From NCBI GenBank assembly GCA_021648225.1, contig JAKITE010000071.1, forward strand, positions 1 through 14,030: a stretch of 14,030 nt of DNA, read 5' to 3'. How positions within the stretch are numbered: the stretch's first letter is position 1; the number at the start of each line of letters is the position of its first letter. The notes beneath the pieces are model-generated. The model had not been told where the DNA came from. It did not search any database and worked only from the letters and a program-made list of their open reading frames with translations. This DNA is from Paracoccaceae bacterium (lineage in GTDB: Bacteria; Pseudomonadota; Alphaproteobacteria; Rhodobacterales; Rhodobacteraceae). The position numbers were made by a program, and so were the translations under genes. Below, piece after piece: positions 7,593 through 14,030 of this stretch.

Positions 7593-7820
7593 CTACTCCG
7601 CTGGAATTACGTCCTCAGCCGGATCAACCGGATAGGGAGGAGGAAAAATACAGGTTATTTCAGTTAACCGTCGCATCCAGACGATGGTTCTGAACATGTC
7701 TTCGGGAATGCCAAGATCCGCCAAATCCGCATCGCTTACGGTTTTTTTCAGCTCCTCCCAGTTTCCGCAGAAATCGGAAAGATCGCGAATTGGGATCCTT
7801 TTTTTCTCAACTAGTTTCAT
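7593..7820 (-). CDS. Small protein of unknown function (75 residues)
   Basis: I do not recognise this protein. It is accepted as a gene because AAAGGTG lies seven bases before the ATG, a terminator follows it, and it fills the gap between two other units without overlapping any gene. The N-terminal half is charged (MKLVEKKRIPIRDLSD). The middle 'TVSDADLADLGIPEDMF' (28-43) loosely recalls the 'LSDxELxDIGL' turn of DUF1127/YjiS-like small proteins, but the arginine-rich helix of that family is absent. The tail is Pro- and acid-rich (PPPYPVDPAEDVIPAE, 60-75). There is one cysteine in each half (18 and 57) and no signal or membrane segment. It is divergent from the winged-helix/TPR regulator, which could control it. 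A regulatory adaptor or a precursor peptide are open possibilities. Confidence 0.6.
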   Translation of the reverse strand: MKLVEKKRIPIRDLSDFCGNWEELKKTVSDADLADLGIPEDMFRTIVWMRRLTEITCIFPPPYPVDPAEDVIPAE

Positions 7821-7833
7821 AGGGTTGCACCTT

Positions 7834-7852
7834 TGATGGCGGGTGATGGCGG
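7834..7852. repeat. Tandem direct repeat before the small gene
   Basis: TGATGGCGG occurs twice, at 7834-7842 and 7844-7852, a period of 10 bases or about one helical turn. It lies directly upstream of the small gene's Shine-Dalgarno sequence in the spacer shared with the divergent regulator. Winged-helix activators of the OmpR/SARP type often bind such face-of-helix direct repeats, so it is a candidate site. The position just before the start codon would suit repression better than activation. Confidence 0.3.
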
Positions 7853-7985
7853 TCGAAATTTGTGTTATCTAACCTTAGGGCAGTTATATTTGGGTTTCGC
7901 GTGAGAAAAGCGTGAATATGCTTTCCAAATCCTAATTTTTCCTTAATATACAACCACAAGGGGTAATTTGTAACCAAGGTAGGGC

Positions 7986-9629
7986 ATGAAAATAGGCATC
8001 ACACTGGAACTTTGCCTATATGGCGCCTTTGATTGCCGTTGGAGCAATGGCCGGTCGGTAAATATTACCGGCGCCAAGCACCGCGCCTTGATTGGTATGT
8101 TGGCGGTGGCGGTTAACGGGGTGCATTCCAGAAACTGGATTCAGGAACATTTATGGGATCGGTCCGGTGCCGAACTCGGGCGGCAAAGCCTGCGCCGGTC
8201 TTTATCTGATTTGCGCAAGGTTCTGGGCGCGGATTTTGATAAAATCATTGATGCCAATAATACCGACATTCGGCTGGTTCTTGAAAATGTCACCCTAACC
8301 AGCCAACCCGAAAACGGAGTGTTTCTGGTCGGGCTAAGGGTCGAGGAACCCAGATTTGTCAATTGGCTCAGAGATCGCCGCATAGCGGATCAACAAAAAT
8401 CCTTGCTAATAGATTCCGACACCAGATTGGCGGTTTCCCCTTGTGTGGCGATATTGCCTTTCACCTCGGTTGCCAGCAATGCACAGGAAAACCATTTTGG
8501 CGATCTGGTCGCCATGGATGTGGCGCGGGCTTTGTCCCGCTCGCGGTTTCTGGATGTGATCTCGCATATGTCCAGCCGGCAGCTGGCTGGCCCGAGGCTT
8601 GACCTGACCCAGTTAAAATCCCGCTTGAACGCCGATTATGCGATTGGCGGCAATGTGCGGGTTACCGATGGCCAATACCGGCTGGATGCGGATTTTATTC
8701 AAACCAGCACGGGGCGAATATTATGGACCGAAGAATTCCAAGGGTCGGTAGCTGATATTCTGAATGGCGATAGCGAACTTGTCGCACGTATCGCGCGGCA
8801 ATGCGGCCAAGAAGTTTTGCGCGCATCGGTCGAAATTGCCCGTTCGGCACCCTTGCCACAAGTGGCGGCGCATGCGTTGTTCATGGCCTCGATATCCGGT
8901 ATGCACCAGCATCATCTGGCCAGTTTTGCCCGGTCACGCGATAATCTGGAAGAGTTGATTTCGCGCCTGCCCGGTCATTCAAAACTGCACGCTTGGCTGG
9001 CCAAATGGTATATTCTGTCAATTGCGCAGGGCTGGAGCATTGACGTGCCCAAAGACAGCCAGATCGCCGCTGACAACACGGCCCGCGCGCTGGATATAAA
9101 CCCCGAATGTGCCACATCCCTGACCATTGACGGCATGATTCAAGGCGACCGAAGCGAAGATAGCAGCCTTGCCTTATCGCGGTTTCAATCGGCCACGGAA
9201 ATAGACCCGAATCACGGGTTGGCATGGCTGATGTATTCGCGGCTGAATTCGTTTCAGGGTAATGGCGATGCAGCGGTGAAATTTGCCACCAAGGCAAGAC
9301 GCTTGTCGCCAATTGATCCGCATGGCTATTTTTACGATGTCATGACGTCTCTGGCGCATCTGGTTGCCGGAGACTTTAATACCTCAAAAGAACTGGTGGA
9401 AAAATCCATAAAGGCCAATCCCCGCCATACGTCGTCTTATCGGGTTCTGGCCATTGCCCAAATGCTGTCGGGCCATGGCGACGCAGCCCGCATAACCGTT
9501 AAAACCCTTCGTCAACTCGAACCAAACCTGACAGTGCAAAGCTATCTTGCATCCCATCCCGCAGGGCATTTGCCCATTGGCACCGATTGGGCAAATGCCC
9601 TTGCAAGTGCTGGCCTTCCGCAAAAATAA
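7986..9629 (+). CDS. Winged-helix transcriptional regulator with TolB-like and TPR-like domains
   Basis: The 547-residue protein begins with an OmpR/SARP-type winged-helix domain (about 5-105; 'AKHRALIGMLAVAVNGVHSRNWIQEHLW' then 'LRRSLSDLRKVLGADFDKII'). A TolB-N/FlgO-like region follows (about 152-275), with 'CVAILPFTSVASNAQENHFGDLVAMDVARALSR' and 'ADYAIGGNVRVTDGQYRLDADF', the same arrangement seen in rhizobial-type adenylate cyclases and CadC-like regulators. The C-terminal part (about 355-515) holds helical TPR-like repeats such as ARALDINPECA and ATEIDPNHGLAWLMYSRL. There is no receiver, cyclase or membrane domain, so it should be a soluble DNA-binding protein whose TPR part senses a partner. 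AAGG six bases upstream supports the start. It sits 22 bases before the haloperoxidase-like gene and opens that cluster, so it probably controls it. Confidence 0.82.
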   Translation: MKIGITLELCLYGAFDCRWSNGRSVNITGAKHRALIGMLAVAVNGVHSRNWIQEHLWDRSGAELGRQSLRRSLSDLRKVLGADFDKIIDANNTDIRLVLENVTLTSQPENGVFLVGLRVEEPRFVNWLRDRRIADQQKSLLIDSDTRLAVSPCVAILPFTSVASNAQENHFGDLVAMDVARALSRSRFLDVISHMSSRQLAGPRLDLTQLKSRLNADYAIGGNVRVTDGQYRLDADFIQTSTGRILWTEEFQGSVADILNGDSELVARIARQCGQEVLRASVEIARSAPLPQVAAHALFMASISGMHQHHLASFARSRDNLEELISRLPGHSKLHAWLAKWYILSIAQGWSIDVPKDSQIAADNTARALDINPECATSLTIDGMIQGDRSEDSSLALSRFQSATEIDPNHGLAWLMYSRLNSFQGNGDAAVKFATKARRLSPIDPHGYFYDVMTSLAHLVAGDFNTSKELVEKSIKANPRHTSSYRVLAIAQMLSGHGDAARITVKTLRQLEPNLTVQSYLASHPAGHLPIGTDWANALASAGLPQK

Positions 9630-9651
9630 CCCAACCCAAAGGAATTCATAA

Positions 9652-10860
9652 ATGGTAAAACTATCCGCAAATACCGCTGCAACCGCCGCAACCGCCGCAA
9701 CTGCTGCCACTGCCGCTACAGCGGCCACCGCCGCGACGGCAGCTACTGCTGCCACTGCTGCCACTGCTGCGATTGGGGGCGCACCCGCTGCAGGCATTTA
9801 TGACGGGGGCACAACCAGCGGCATTTTAACCTCGTGGGATGGCATCATGGGCCCGTGGATCGGCGACCACATGTCGCCTGACCCGCTGGATGTGCATGAA
9901 TCCGATAATCTGGCCGAATGGTCGCAAATGGTGCGGGTCGATGTGATTACATCCGAACTGATGTCGCGTATTGGCATCGGGCGGGCGGATGGTCAAACCG
10001 GACCGCAGGTTTCGGTTTTTCACAAACATGTCGAAGATACCGCCACCGCCGGCGATGCGGTGGTTGATTGCAAATTATACCGTTTGGTTGGCTTGCGTCG
10101 TCCGCTTCCGGCAGATTTCTCCGCACAGCTTGAACATCTTCGCAGCTATGCAGATTTGCGCGGTGACCGCGCCGGTGAAATCCTGACCCAGGCGGGGGGG
10201 TATTTGCCCTATTTTTCAGCGGTGGCCGGAATAAGCCCCAGCAAAAAACGCTATACCCATGAATTGCTGGAAGTGGTTCAAACTGTGGCCTCGCGGGTGG
10301 TTTTGCATGTTAAACACGGGCTTGCCTGCAAACGCCCCGATGCCTATTCGGCGCAGGTTCAGCCGATTATTCCCACCCCCGGCCACGGAGCATTGCCCAG
10401 CGGCCATGCCACCGAAACCCATATTGTCGCCACGGTGCTGGCTAAATTGCTGGAGGCAAATTCCAAAGACCAGCAAGGCAATCCAACCCCGCATCTAACC
10501 AATATGCTGTTGCGCGTCGCGGGGCGCATTTCGCAAAATCGCACCGTGGCTGGTGTGCATTTTCCGGTCGATTCCATCGCCGGAGCCACGCTTGGCGTGC
10601 AACTGGGCAAATATCTGGTCAACCGCGCCATGGGTAATGCCGGTTTTGAGGATGTCAATTTTAACGGCGAGGGCCTTGGCGCCGAATTGTTCCAGCCCGA
10701 ACAGCTGGAACTGGCATCGGGCGCGGACCCGATGGCGATTGATCTGACGGCGATGGCAGGGGTGACCAGCAATGGCCCGCAAAACCTGCCAGCCGCCAAC
10801 AGCTTTACCAGCGCGCCGCTGGCATGGCTGTGGGATCAGGCCGGTTCGGAATGGAATTAA
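9652..10860 (+). CDS. Vanadium haloperoxidase/PAP2-superfamily protein with Thr-Ala-Ala repeat N-terminus
   Basis: The 402-residue protein has the complete active-site signature of PAP2 acid phosphatases and vanadium haloperoxidases: Lys221-x6-Arg228-Pro229, PSGH at 249-252, and Arg297-x5-His303-x3-Asp307, with the inter-motif spacings (19 and 43 residues) inside the family range. The usual Ser before the third-motif Arg is Asn296. It also has GVHFPVD (301-307). The fold binds phosphate or vanadate, so it could be a halide oxidase or a phosphatase; the soluble, largely polar sequence without membrane helices and the long N-terminal region favour the haloperoxidase-like branch. Residues 8-40 are eleven exact TAA repeats. 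There is no classical signal peptide. AAGGA eight bases before the ATG supports the start. The subtilase gene follows after three bases, so the two are almost certainly co-translated. Confidence 0.85.
   Translation: MVKLSANTAATAATAATAATAATAATAATAATAATAATAAIGGAPAAGIYDGGTTSGILTSWDGIMGPWIGDHMSPDPLDVHESDNLAEWSQMVRVDVITSELMSRIGIGRADGQTGPQVSVFHKHVEDTATAGDAVVDCKLYRLVGLRRPLPADFSAQLEHLRSYADLRGDRAGEILTQAGGYLPYFSAVAGISPSKKRYTHELLEVVQTVASRVVLHVKHGLACKRPDAYSAQVQPIIPTPGHGALPSGHATETHIVATVLAKLLEANSKDQQGNPTPHLTNMLLRVAGRISQNRTVAGVHFPVDSIAGATLGVQLGKYLVNRAMGNAGFEDVNFNGEGLGAELFQPEQLELASGADPMAIDLTAMAGVTSNGPQNLPAANSFTSAPLAWLWDQAGSEWN
9673..9771 (+). repeat. Eleven 9-base units encoding (Thr-Ala-Ala)11
   Basis: Eleven in-frame units encode residues 8-40 as uninterrupted Thr-Ala-Ala. 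At DNA level the units differ: all four Thr codons and all four Ala codons are used, and only a few neighbours are identical (units 2 and 3; 9 and 10). The protein repeat is perfect while the DNA repeat is degraded by synonymous changes, which suggests age and selection on the peptide rather than fresh slippage. Confidence 0.95.
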
Positions 10861-10863
10861 ACC

Positions 10864-12966
10864 ATGGCAAACTGGCAAATTGACCCAAGCCCGGATACAA
10901 TTGTCTCGGGGCAAAAAACGCTATATCTGCGCGATGCGTTTTCGCAATGGCTGCTTAATGGCGGTGCGGATTTTCGTGCCTCGGCGCTGATTGAAAAACA
11001 AGATCCGCAAGATTTCAATTATGTTGTGCGCAGCAAAAAGCTGACCAAAGCCAGCCGACCCAAACCGGTTAATTTGGGCGGCGGCGCGGCCTCGAATGCC
11101 AAGTTCGACATGATCAGCCTGCTGCCAATTGCCGCCAGTTCGGTGCCATCTAGCGCGGTTCAGGTTCCGGCGCATATGCCTGCGGATAACGGGCTGGACA
11201 GTGAAAAGCTGGTTATTATCGGCATCATTGATGATGGCGTAAATGTGTTTAACCGGCGGTTCCGGCCCGAGGGCCAGGCCTCGCGTATTGAATATGCATG
11301 GGCCCAAGACGGCCCCGCCCCGCAAAACGGTGCCACGGTGCCTTTTGGCTGTGAAATGACCGGCGTGCAGATAACAAATGCCATGGATACCGGCACGCCT
11401 GAGCGTGAATTACTGCGCCAGCACGGGTTTTCCAATGGCCCAAATCAGCCCTATATGCCCGATGTTTTTGCCAATGCCAGCAATCACGGCACCCAGATCG
11501 CCGATCTGGCAGCGGGGGCGGCGCGCGACGATACCAGCACGCTAAACACCCGTCTGATCACCGTGCAAATGCCGGCTTTTTCAGTAATGGATACCTCTGG
11601 CGCGGGGCTGGTTTCCGCCCTGCATCACGCCGCGATCTATGTGTTTGATCGCGCCCGCGCCATGTCCGCCCATTACCTGACCCCCATTCCGGTGGTGCTG
11701 AATATCAGCTTTGGCCTGACCGGCGGCGCGCGTAATGGTCAGCAATTTCTGGAACGGGCTTTGCGGGCTTTGGCAATAAAATATCGCAAGGATATGAAGA
11801 AAACATTCGGCAAAAACGCAGTGCCGCCAGTGGTGCGGGTGATTTCTGCAGGTAATGAAAATATCCTGCAATTACATGCGATTGCCACTGATACTGGCCC
11901 GCTTGATCTGGCGATGCGTTTGCAACCCGAAGACACCACAGCCAGTTTTCTGGAAATATGGTTGCCTGAATCCAGCCTGTCGGCCGGGCTTACAATCACA
12001 GCCCCGTCGGGCATGGTCGAGGCCATTTCTTTCAACGGGTTTGATGCTCAAAATCCACCTGATTTTGACGCGCATATTCTGGCCGATGATCCGAGCGCGC
12101 CGGTTTGCAGGGTAACGCTGGATGCGCCGATGCTTGCCTCTGGCCAGCCAGACGCGCTGTTTTGGCGGCTGGTAATTGCCTTTGCGCCAACCCGATCATG
12201 GGCCCCAAACCGACCCGCAGCGGAAGCAGGGCTTTGGCAGATTACGACAACTGCCCAAGGCAGCACTGCCAAATTACAGGCATGGATATTGCGCGATACG
12301 CCGGTATCGGGTTTTGCCAGCAATGGCCGTCAAGCCTATTTTGATGATGATTACCGTGGCTCAGACAGCTATACGGCCTCGGTTTTTGACTGGACAGGCG
12401 ACAGAGCCGTGGATGATCTGGCCAACCGGGCCAGCGTAATTTCGCGAAATGGCGCGATTTCCGGCCTTGCCACCAATTCAATGCTGCGCCGCAAAAACGG
12501 TGGCACAAAAAAGGGCGACGGGCCGGAAATGGATGCTATCAGCGTCGGTGCCTATCGTTGGGATTTACCCCGTGCCGCGATCTATTCCGGTGCCGATAAT
12601 ATCGGCAATGAGCAAGCCCCGATGGTGATGGCTATGGCTGAAAATTCGCGTTTTGTGGCGAATATCCGCGCCTCGGGCAGCTATAGCGATACGGGGTCAT
12701 CCCTGAACGGCACCAGCGCCGCCGCGCCGATTGTGGCACGTATGCTGGCCGCGCATTTGGGCAATCTGGCGCAGGCCGATTATGCAACGTTTGACCCAAA
12801 AACCTATTTGCAATCGCTGGGCATGGCACCGGCGCGGCCCGTTGGTATGGAAACCGCCAGCGGCGCGGGCATTCGGGTGGAAAGGCTGCGCGATAATGGC
12901 GTGCTGTTGCCTTTGCCTGCGGCGTTGCAGGCAAATGTGCAGCGGGATAATCGCGCCAAAATATAA
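10864..12966 (+). CDS. Subtilisin-family (S8) serine protease, no signal peptide, large insertion
   Basis: The 700-residue protein has a full subtilase catalytic set: Asp123 in IGIIDDGVN, His208 in NHGTQIADLAAG, the oxyanion Asn331 in VISAGNEN, and Ser618 in NGTSAAAP. Between Asn331 and Ser618 lie 286 residues, against about 65 in subtilisin. Part of this (about 345-480) looks beta-rich ('FLEIWLPESSLSAGLTITAPSG') and may be an inserted beta-sandwich domain; a Gly/Lys-rich loop follows near 541-553. About 110 residues precede the catalytic domain and may act as a pro-region. There is no N-terminal signal peptide, so it is either cytosolic or exported by a non-Sec route. It starts three bases after the haloperoxidase-like stop and ends in the terminator, making it the last gene of the unit. 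Confidence 0.9.
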   Translation: MANWQIDPSPDTIVSGQKTLYLRDAFSQWLLNGGADFRASALIEKQDPQDFNYVVRSKKLTKASRPKPVNLGGGAASNAKFDMISLLPIAASSVPSSAVQVPAHMPADNGLDSEKLVIIGIIDDGVNVFNRRFRPEGQASRIEYAWAQDGPAPQNGATVPFGCEMTGVQITNAMDTGTPERELLRQHGFSNGPNQPYMPDVFANASNHGTQIADLAAGAARDDTSTLNTRLITVQMPAFSVMDTSGAGLVSALHHAAIYVFDRARAMSAHYLTPIPVVLNISFGLTGGARNGQQFLERALRALAIKYRKDMKKTFGKNAVPPVVRVISAGNENILQLHAIATDTGPLDLAMRLQPEDTTASFLEIWLPESSLSAGLTITAPSGMVEAISFNGFDAQNPPDFDAHILADDPSAPVCRVTLDAPMLASGQPDALFWRLVIAFAPTRSWAPNRPAAEAGLWQITTTAQGSTAKLQAWILRDTPVSGFASNGRQAYFDDDYRGSDSYTASVFDWTGDRAVDDLANRASVISRNGAISGLATNSMLRRKNGGTKKGDGPEMDAISVGAYRWDLPRAAIYSGADNIGNEQAPMVMAMAENSRFVANIRASGSYSDTGSSLNGTSAAAPIVARMLAAHLGNLAQADYATFDPKTYLQSLGMAPARPVGMETASGAGIRVERLRDNGVLLPLPAALQANVQRDNRAKI

Positions 12967-12994
12967 AAACGCGGCCTGTGTTGGCCGCGTTTTT
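12965..12994. terminator. Bidirectional Rho-independent terminator
   Basis: A CGCGGCC/GGCCGCG stem (12970-12976 and 12983-12989) with a six-base loop is flanked by A5 on the left and T5 on the right, giving a twelve-pair hairpin and a T run on either strand. It overlaps the subtilase stop codon and lies two bases from the stop of the convergent VOC gene, so it should end both transcripts. Confidence 0.9.
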
Positions 12995-12996
12995 CC

Positions 12997-13539
12997 TCAT
13001 ACGTCTTTCAGGGCTTTTTTATGCATCCAGTCGGCGTGGCGGGGGGCTTTTTTGGTGCGCGACCATTCCTCCAGCATGTCCCATTTCACCGCATCCAGCT
13101 TTTCCAGCATGGCATCCTCGTCAGGGTCGGGGCAGGCGAGTTCAATGCGGTGGCCGTTGGGGTCAAAGAAATAGATTGAATGGAAAATCGAATGATCCGT
13201 AATGCCCAGAACATCAATGCCGTTGGCCTCCAGTGTTTCCTTGAATTCAATCAATGTTTCGCGGTCTTTGACCTTGAATGCCAGATGCTGCACCCAGATT
13301 GGCGTGTTCAAATCGCGGCCCATTTCGGGCTGGGTCGGTAGCTCGAAAAACGCCAGAACATTGCCCATGCCCGCATCCAGAAACACATGCATATAAGGGT
13401 CGGGTGCACCGGTGGAGGGCACGTTGTTTTCGGCAATCGCCAGAACAAAATCCATGTTCAGATTTTTAGTATACCATTCAACGGTTTCTTTGGCATCTTT
13501 GCAGCGATAGGCCACATGGTGGATTTGCTCGATCTTCAT
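12997..13539 (-). CDS. VOC-family protein (glyoxalase/extradiol-dioxygenase fold)
   Basis: The 180-residue protein has two beta-alpha-beta-beta-beta modules of the vicinal-oxygen-chelate fold. Candidate metal ligands are His8 (QIHHVAY), Glu66 (FFELP), His85 (VQHLAFKV) and Glu133 (HRIELACP), with the family's 'FFDPNGHRIEL' signature at 124-134. A C-terminal tail of about 40 residues (WDMLEEWSRTKKAPRHADW) is amphipathic and charged. These proteins open or isomerise oxygenated substrates, including catechol-type rings. Its ATG overlaps the stop of the DUF2783 gene (ATGA), with GGAG seven bases upstream, and the operon begins with an aromatic-type FAD monooxygenase, so ring cleavage or processing of the hydroxylated product is a reasonable guess. 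The substrate is unknown. Confidence 0.88.
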   Translation of the reverse strand: MKIEQIHHVAYRCKDAKETVEWYTKNLNMDFVLAIAENNVPSTGAPDPYMHVFLDAGMGNVLAFFELPTQPEMGRDLNTPIWVQHLAFKVKDRETLIEFKETLEANGIDVLGITDHSIFHSIYFFDPNGHRIELACPDPDEDAMLEKLDAVKWDMLEEWSRTKKAPRHADWMHKKALKDV

Positions 13540-13736
13540 GTCAGGTCTCCTTGTTGGGAAATGGCGGCTTTCAGCGCGGCGCTAAGTACCGTTTGATCGC
13601 CGATATGATTGGCCAGAATCAAAATTATCTTGGCATTCAGCGCATCGCTTTGGGCTTTTGATTTACCGTCGTGCAGCGCCAGTAATTCAGCAAAAAACCC
13701 GTCAGGGTCGGGGATATTCGGGCTGGTATTCAACAT
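13536..13736 (-). CDS. DUF2783 small protein
   Basis: The 66-residue protein matches what I know of DUF2783: 'PDGFFAELLALHDGKSKAQSDALNAKIILILANHIGD' (11-47) has the FxELLxLHxGLS and LNAxLILLLANxIGD pattern. It is predicted to be helical and soluble with no catalytic signature. The family typically sits next to FAD monooxygenases of the aromatic hydroxylase type, as it does here. It begins four bases after the monooxygenase stop and overlaps the VOC start by ATGA. It may be a chaperone or accessory subunit of the monooxygenase; that is inference. Confidence 0.78.
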   Translation of the reverse strand: MLNTSPNIPDPDGFFAELLALHDGKSKAQSDALNAKIILILANHIGDQTVLSAALKAAISQQGDLT

Positions 13737-13740
13737 TGGT

Positions 13741-14030
13741 TTATCCTTTCCCTATGGCGGTTTTCAGGGCGTTTTCAATGGCTTTGGGGTTATATTCCAG
13801 CCAGCGCGCCGCGATATGCTGATCAGGGCGCAGCAGGTAAATGGCACATGGTTGATCTCCCAGATAACGCGCGGTAAATTCAGGCGATGCGCTTGGGTCG
13901 ATATGCAGAACCTCAACCTCGTCAACGGGGTCAACCTGCAAACCGATCGCCAATACCTGAAACCGGTCACCAAGCTGCCCCAGCAGCCAGCCATCCTTTA
14001 TCGGCGCATCAATTGCCGGCGCGCCGGGGC
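13741..14030 (-). CDS. Aromatic FAD-dependent monooxygenase, C-terminal 95 residues (5' end outside window)
   Basis: Only the C-terminus is inside the window; the frame is open to the right edge. It begins with PGAPAIDAPIKDGWLLGQLG and continues through a thioredoxin-like segment to YLLRPDQHIAARW, the usual C-terminal domain of PheA/TfdB/MhpA-type flavoprotein hydroxylases. These enzymes hydroxylate phenolic rings using NAD(P)H and O2; the FAD-binding part and catalytic domain lie outside the window. It leads an operon with DUF2783 and VOC genes. 3-(3-hydroxyphenyl)propionate hydroxylase-like annotation is common for such genes but the substrate cannot be told from this end. Confidence 0.85.
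   Translation of the reverse strand, partial: PGAPAIDAPIKDGWLLGQLGDRFQVLAIGLQVDPVDEVEVLHIDPSASPEFTARYLGDQPCAIYLLRPDQHIAARWLEYNPKAIENALKTAIGKG

Noticed and set aside
9673..9771. Minisatellite or CRISPR-like array
   Set aside because: Units are nine bases, in frame, without spacers and vary only at synonymous positions, so it is a coding repeat.
9384..9797. Minus-strand open frame rich in Ala-Ala-Val repeats
   Set aside because: It is the complement of the Thr-Ala-Ala coding repeat and the end of the regulator gene; the plus-strand genes explain the sequence fully.

Overview
The window looks like chromosomal DNA of an alphaproteobacterium, most likely a marine Rhodobacterales (Roseobacter-type) with moderate G+C. 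This rests on the gene families (a stand-alone MttB-like methyltransferase beside a DMGDH-like GcvT oxidoreductase, a DUF2783 protein beside an aromatic FAD monooxygenase, a signal-less PhnD-like protein) and on tightly packed operons with ATGA overlaps. No taxonomic search was possible. I see no RNA genes, CRISPR arrays, insertion sequences or phage genes, and no gene-free stretch over 300 bases.

Left part (1-5734, minus strand). One block reads, in transcription order, LysR regulator (GcvA-like), FAD-dependent DMGDH/sarcosine-dehydrogenase-like protein with a GcvT tail, non-pyrrolysine MttB-family methyltransferase, and the N-terminal two-thirds or less of a kynureninase that runs off the left edge. 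The first three are joined by an ATGA and a TAATG overlap. Kynureninase follows after 71 bases. The first enzymes suggest N-demethylation of a methylated amine or betaine; kynureninase suggests tryptophan/kynurenine carbon. Whether they act on one substrate is open.

Middle left (5836-7566, plus strand). Divergent from LysR, across an AT-rich spacer with a perfect 13-base inverted repeat, lies a membrane fatty-acid-desaturase-family protein with three His boxes. It is translationally coupled to a PhnD-like periplasmic-binding-fold protein that has no signal peptide and no transporter genes nearby. A small unrecognised 75-residue gene comes back on the minus strand and ends at a hairpin/T-tract terminator.

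Middle right (7986-12966, plus strand). This is the most unusual part. A cytosolic regulator (winged helix, TolB-like domain, TPR-like repeats) is followed closely by a vanadium haloperoxidase/PAP2-type protein that begins with eleven Thr-Ala-Ala repeats, and then by a subtilisin-family protease with a complete catalytic set, no signal peptide and a very long insertion before the catalytic serine. The last two are separated by 3 bases. The group ends at a strong bidirectional terminator.

Right end (12997-14030, minus strand). A convergent aromatic-degradation operon: C-terminus of a PheA/TfdB/MhpA-type FAD monooxygenase (cut by the window edge), a DUF2783 small protein, and a VOC-family (glyoxalase/extradiol dioxygenase fold) protein.
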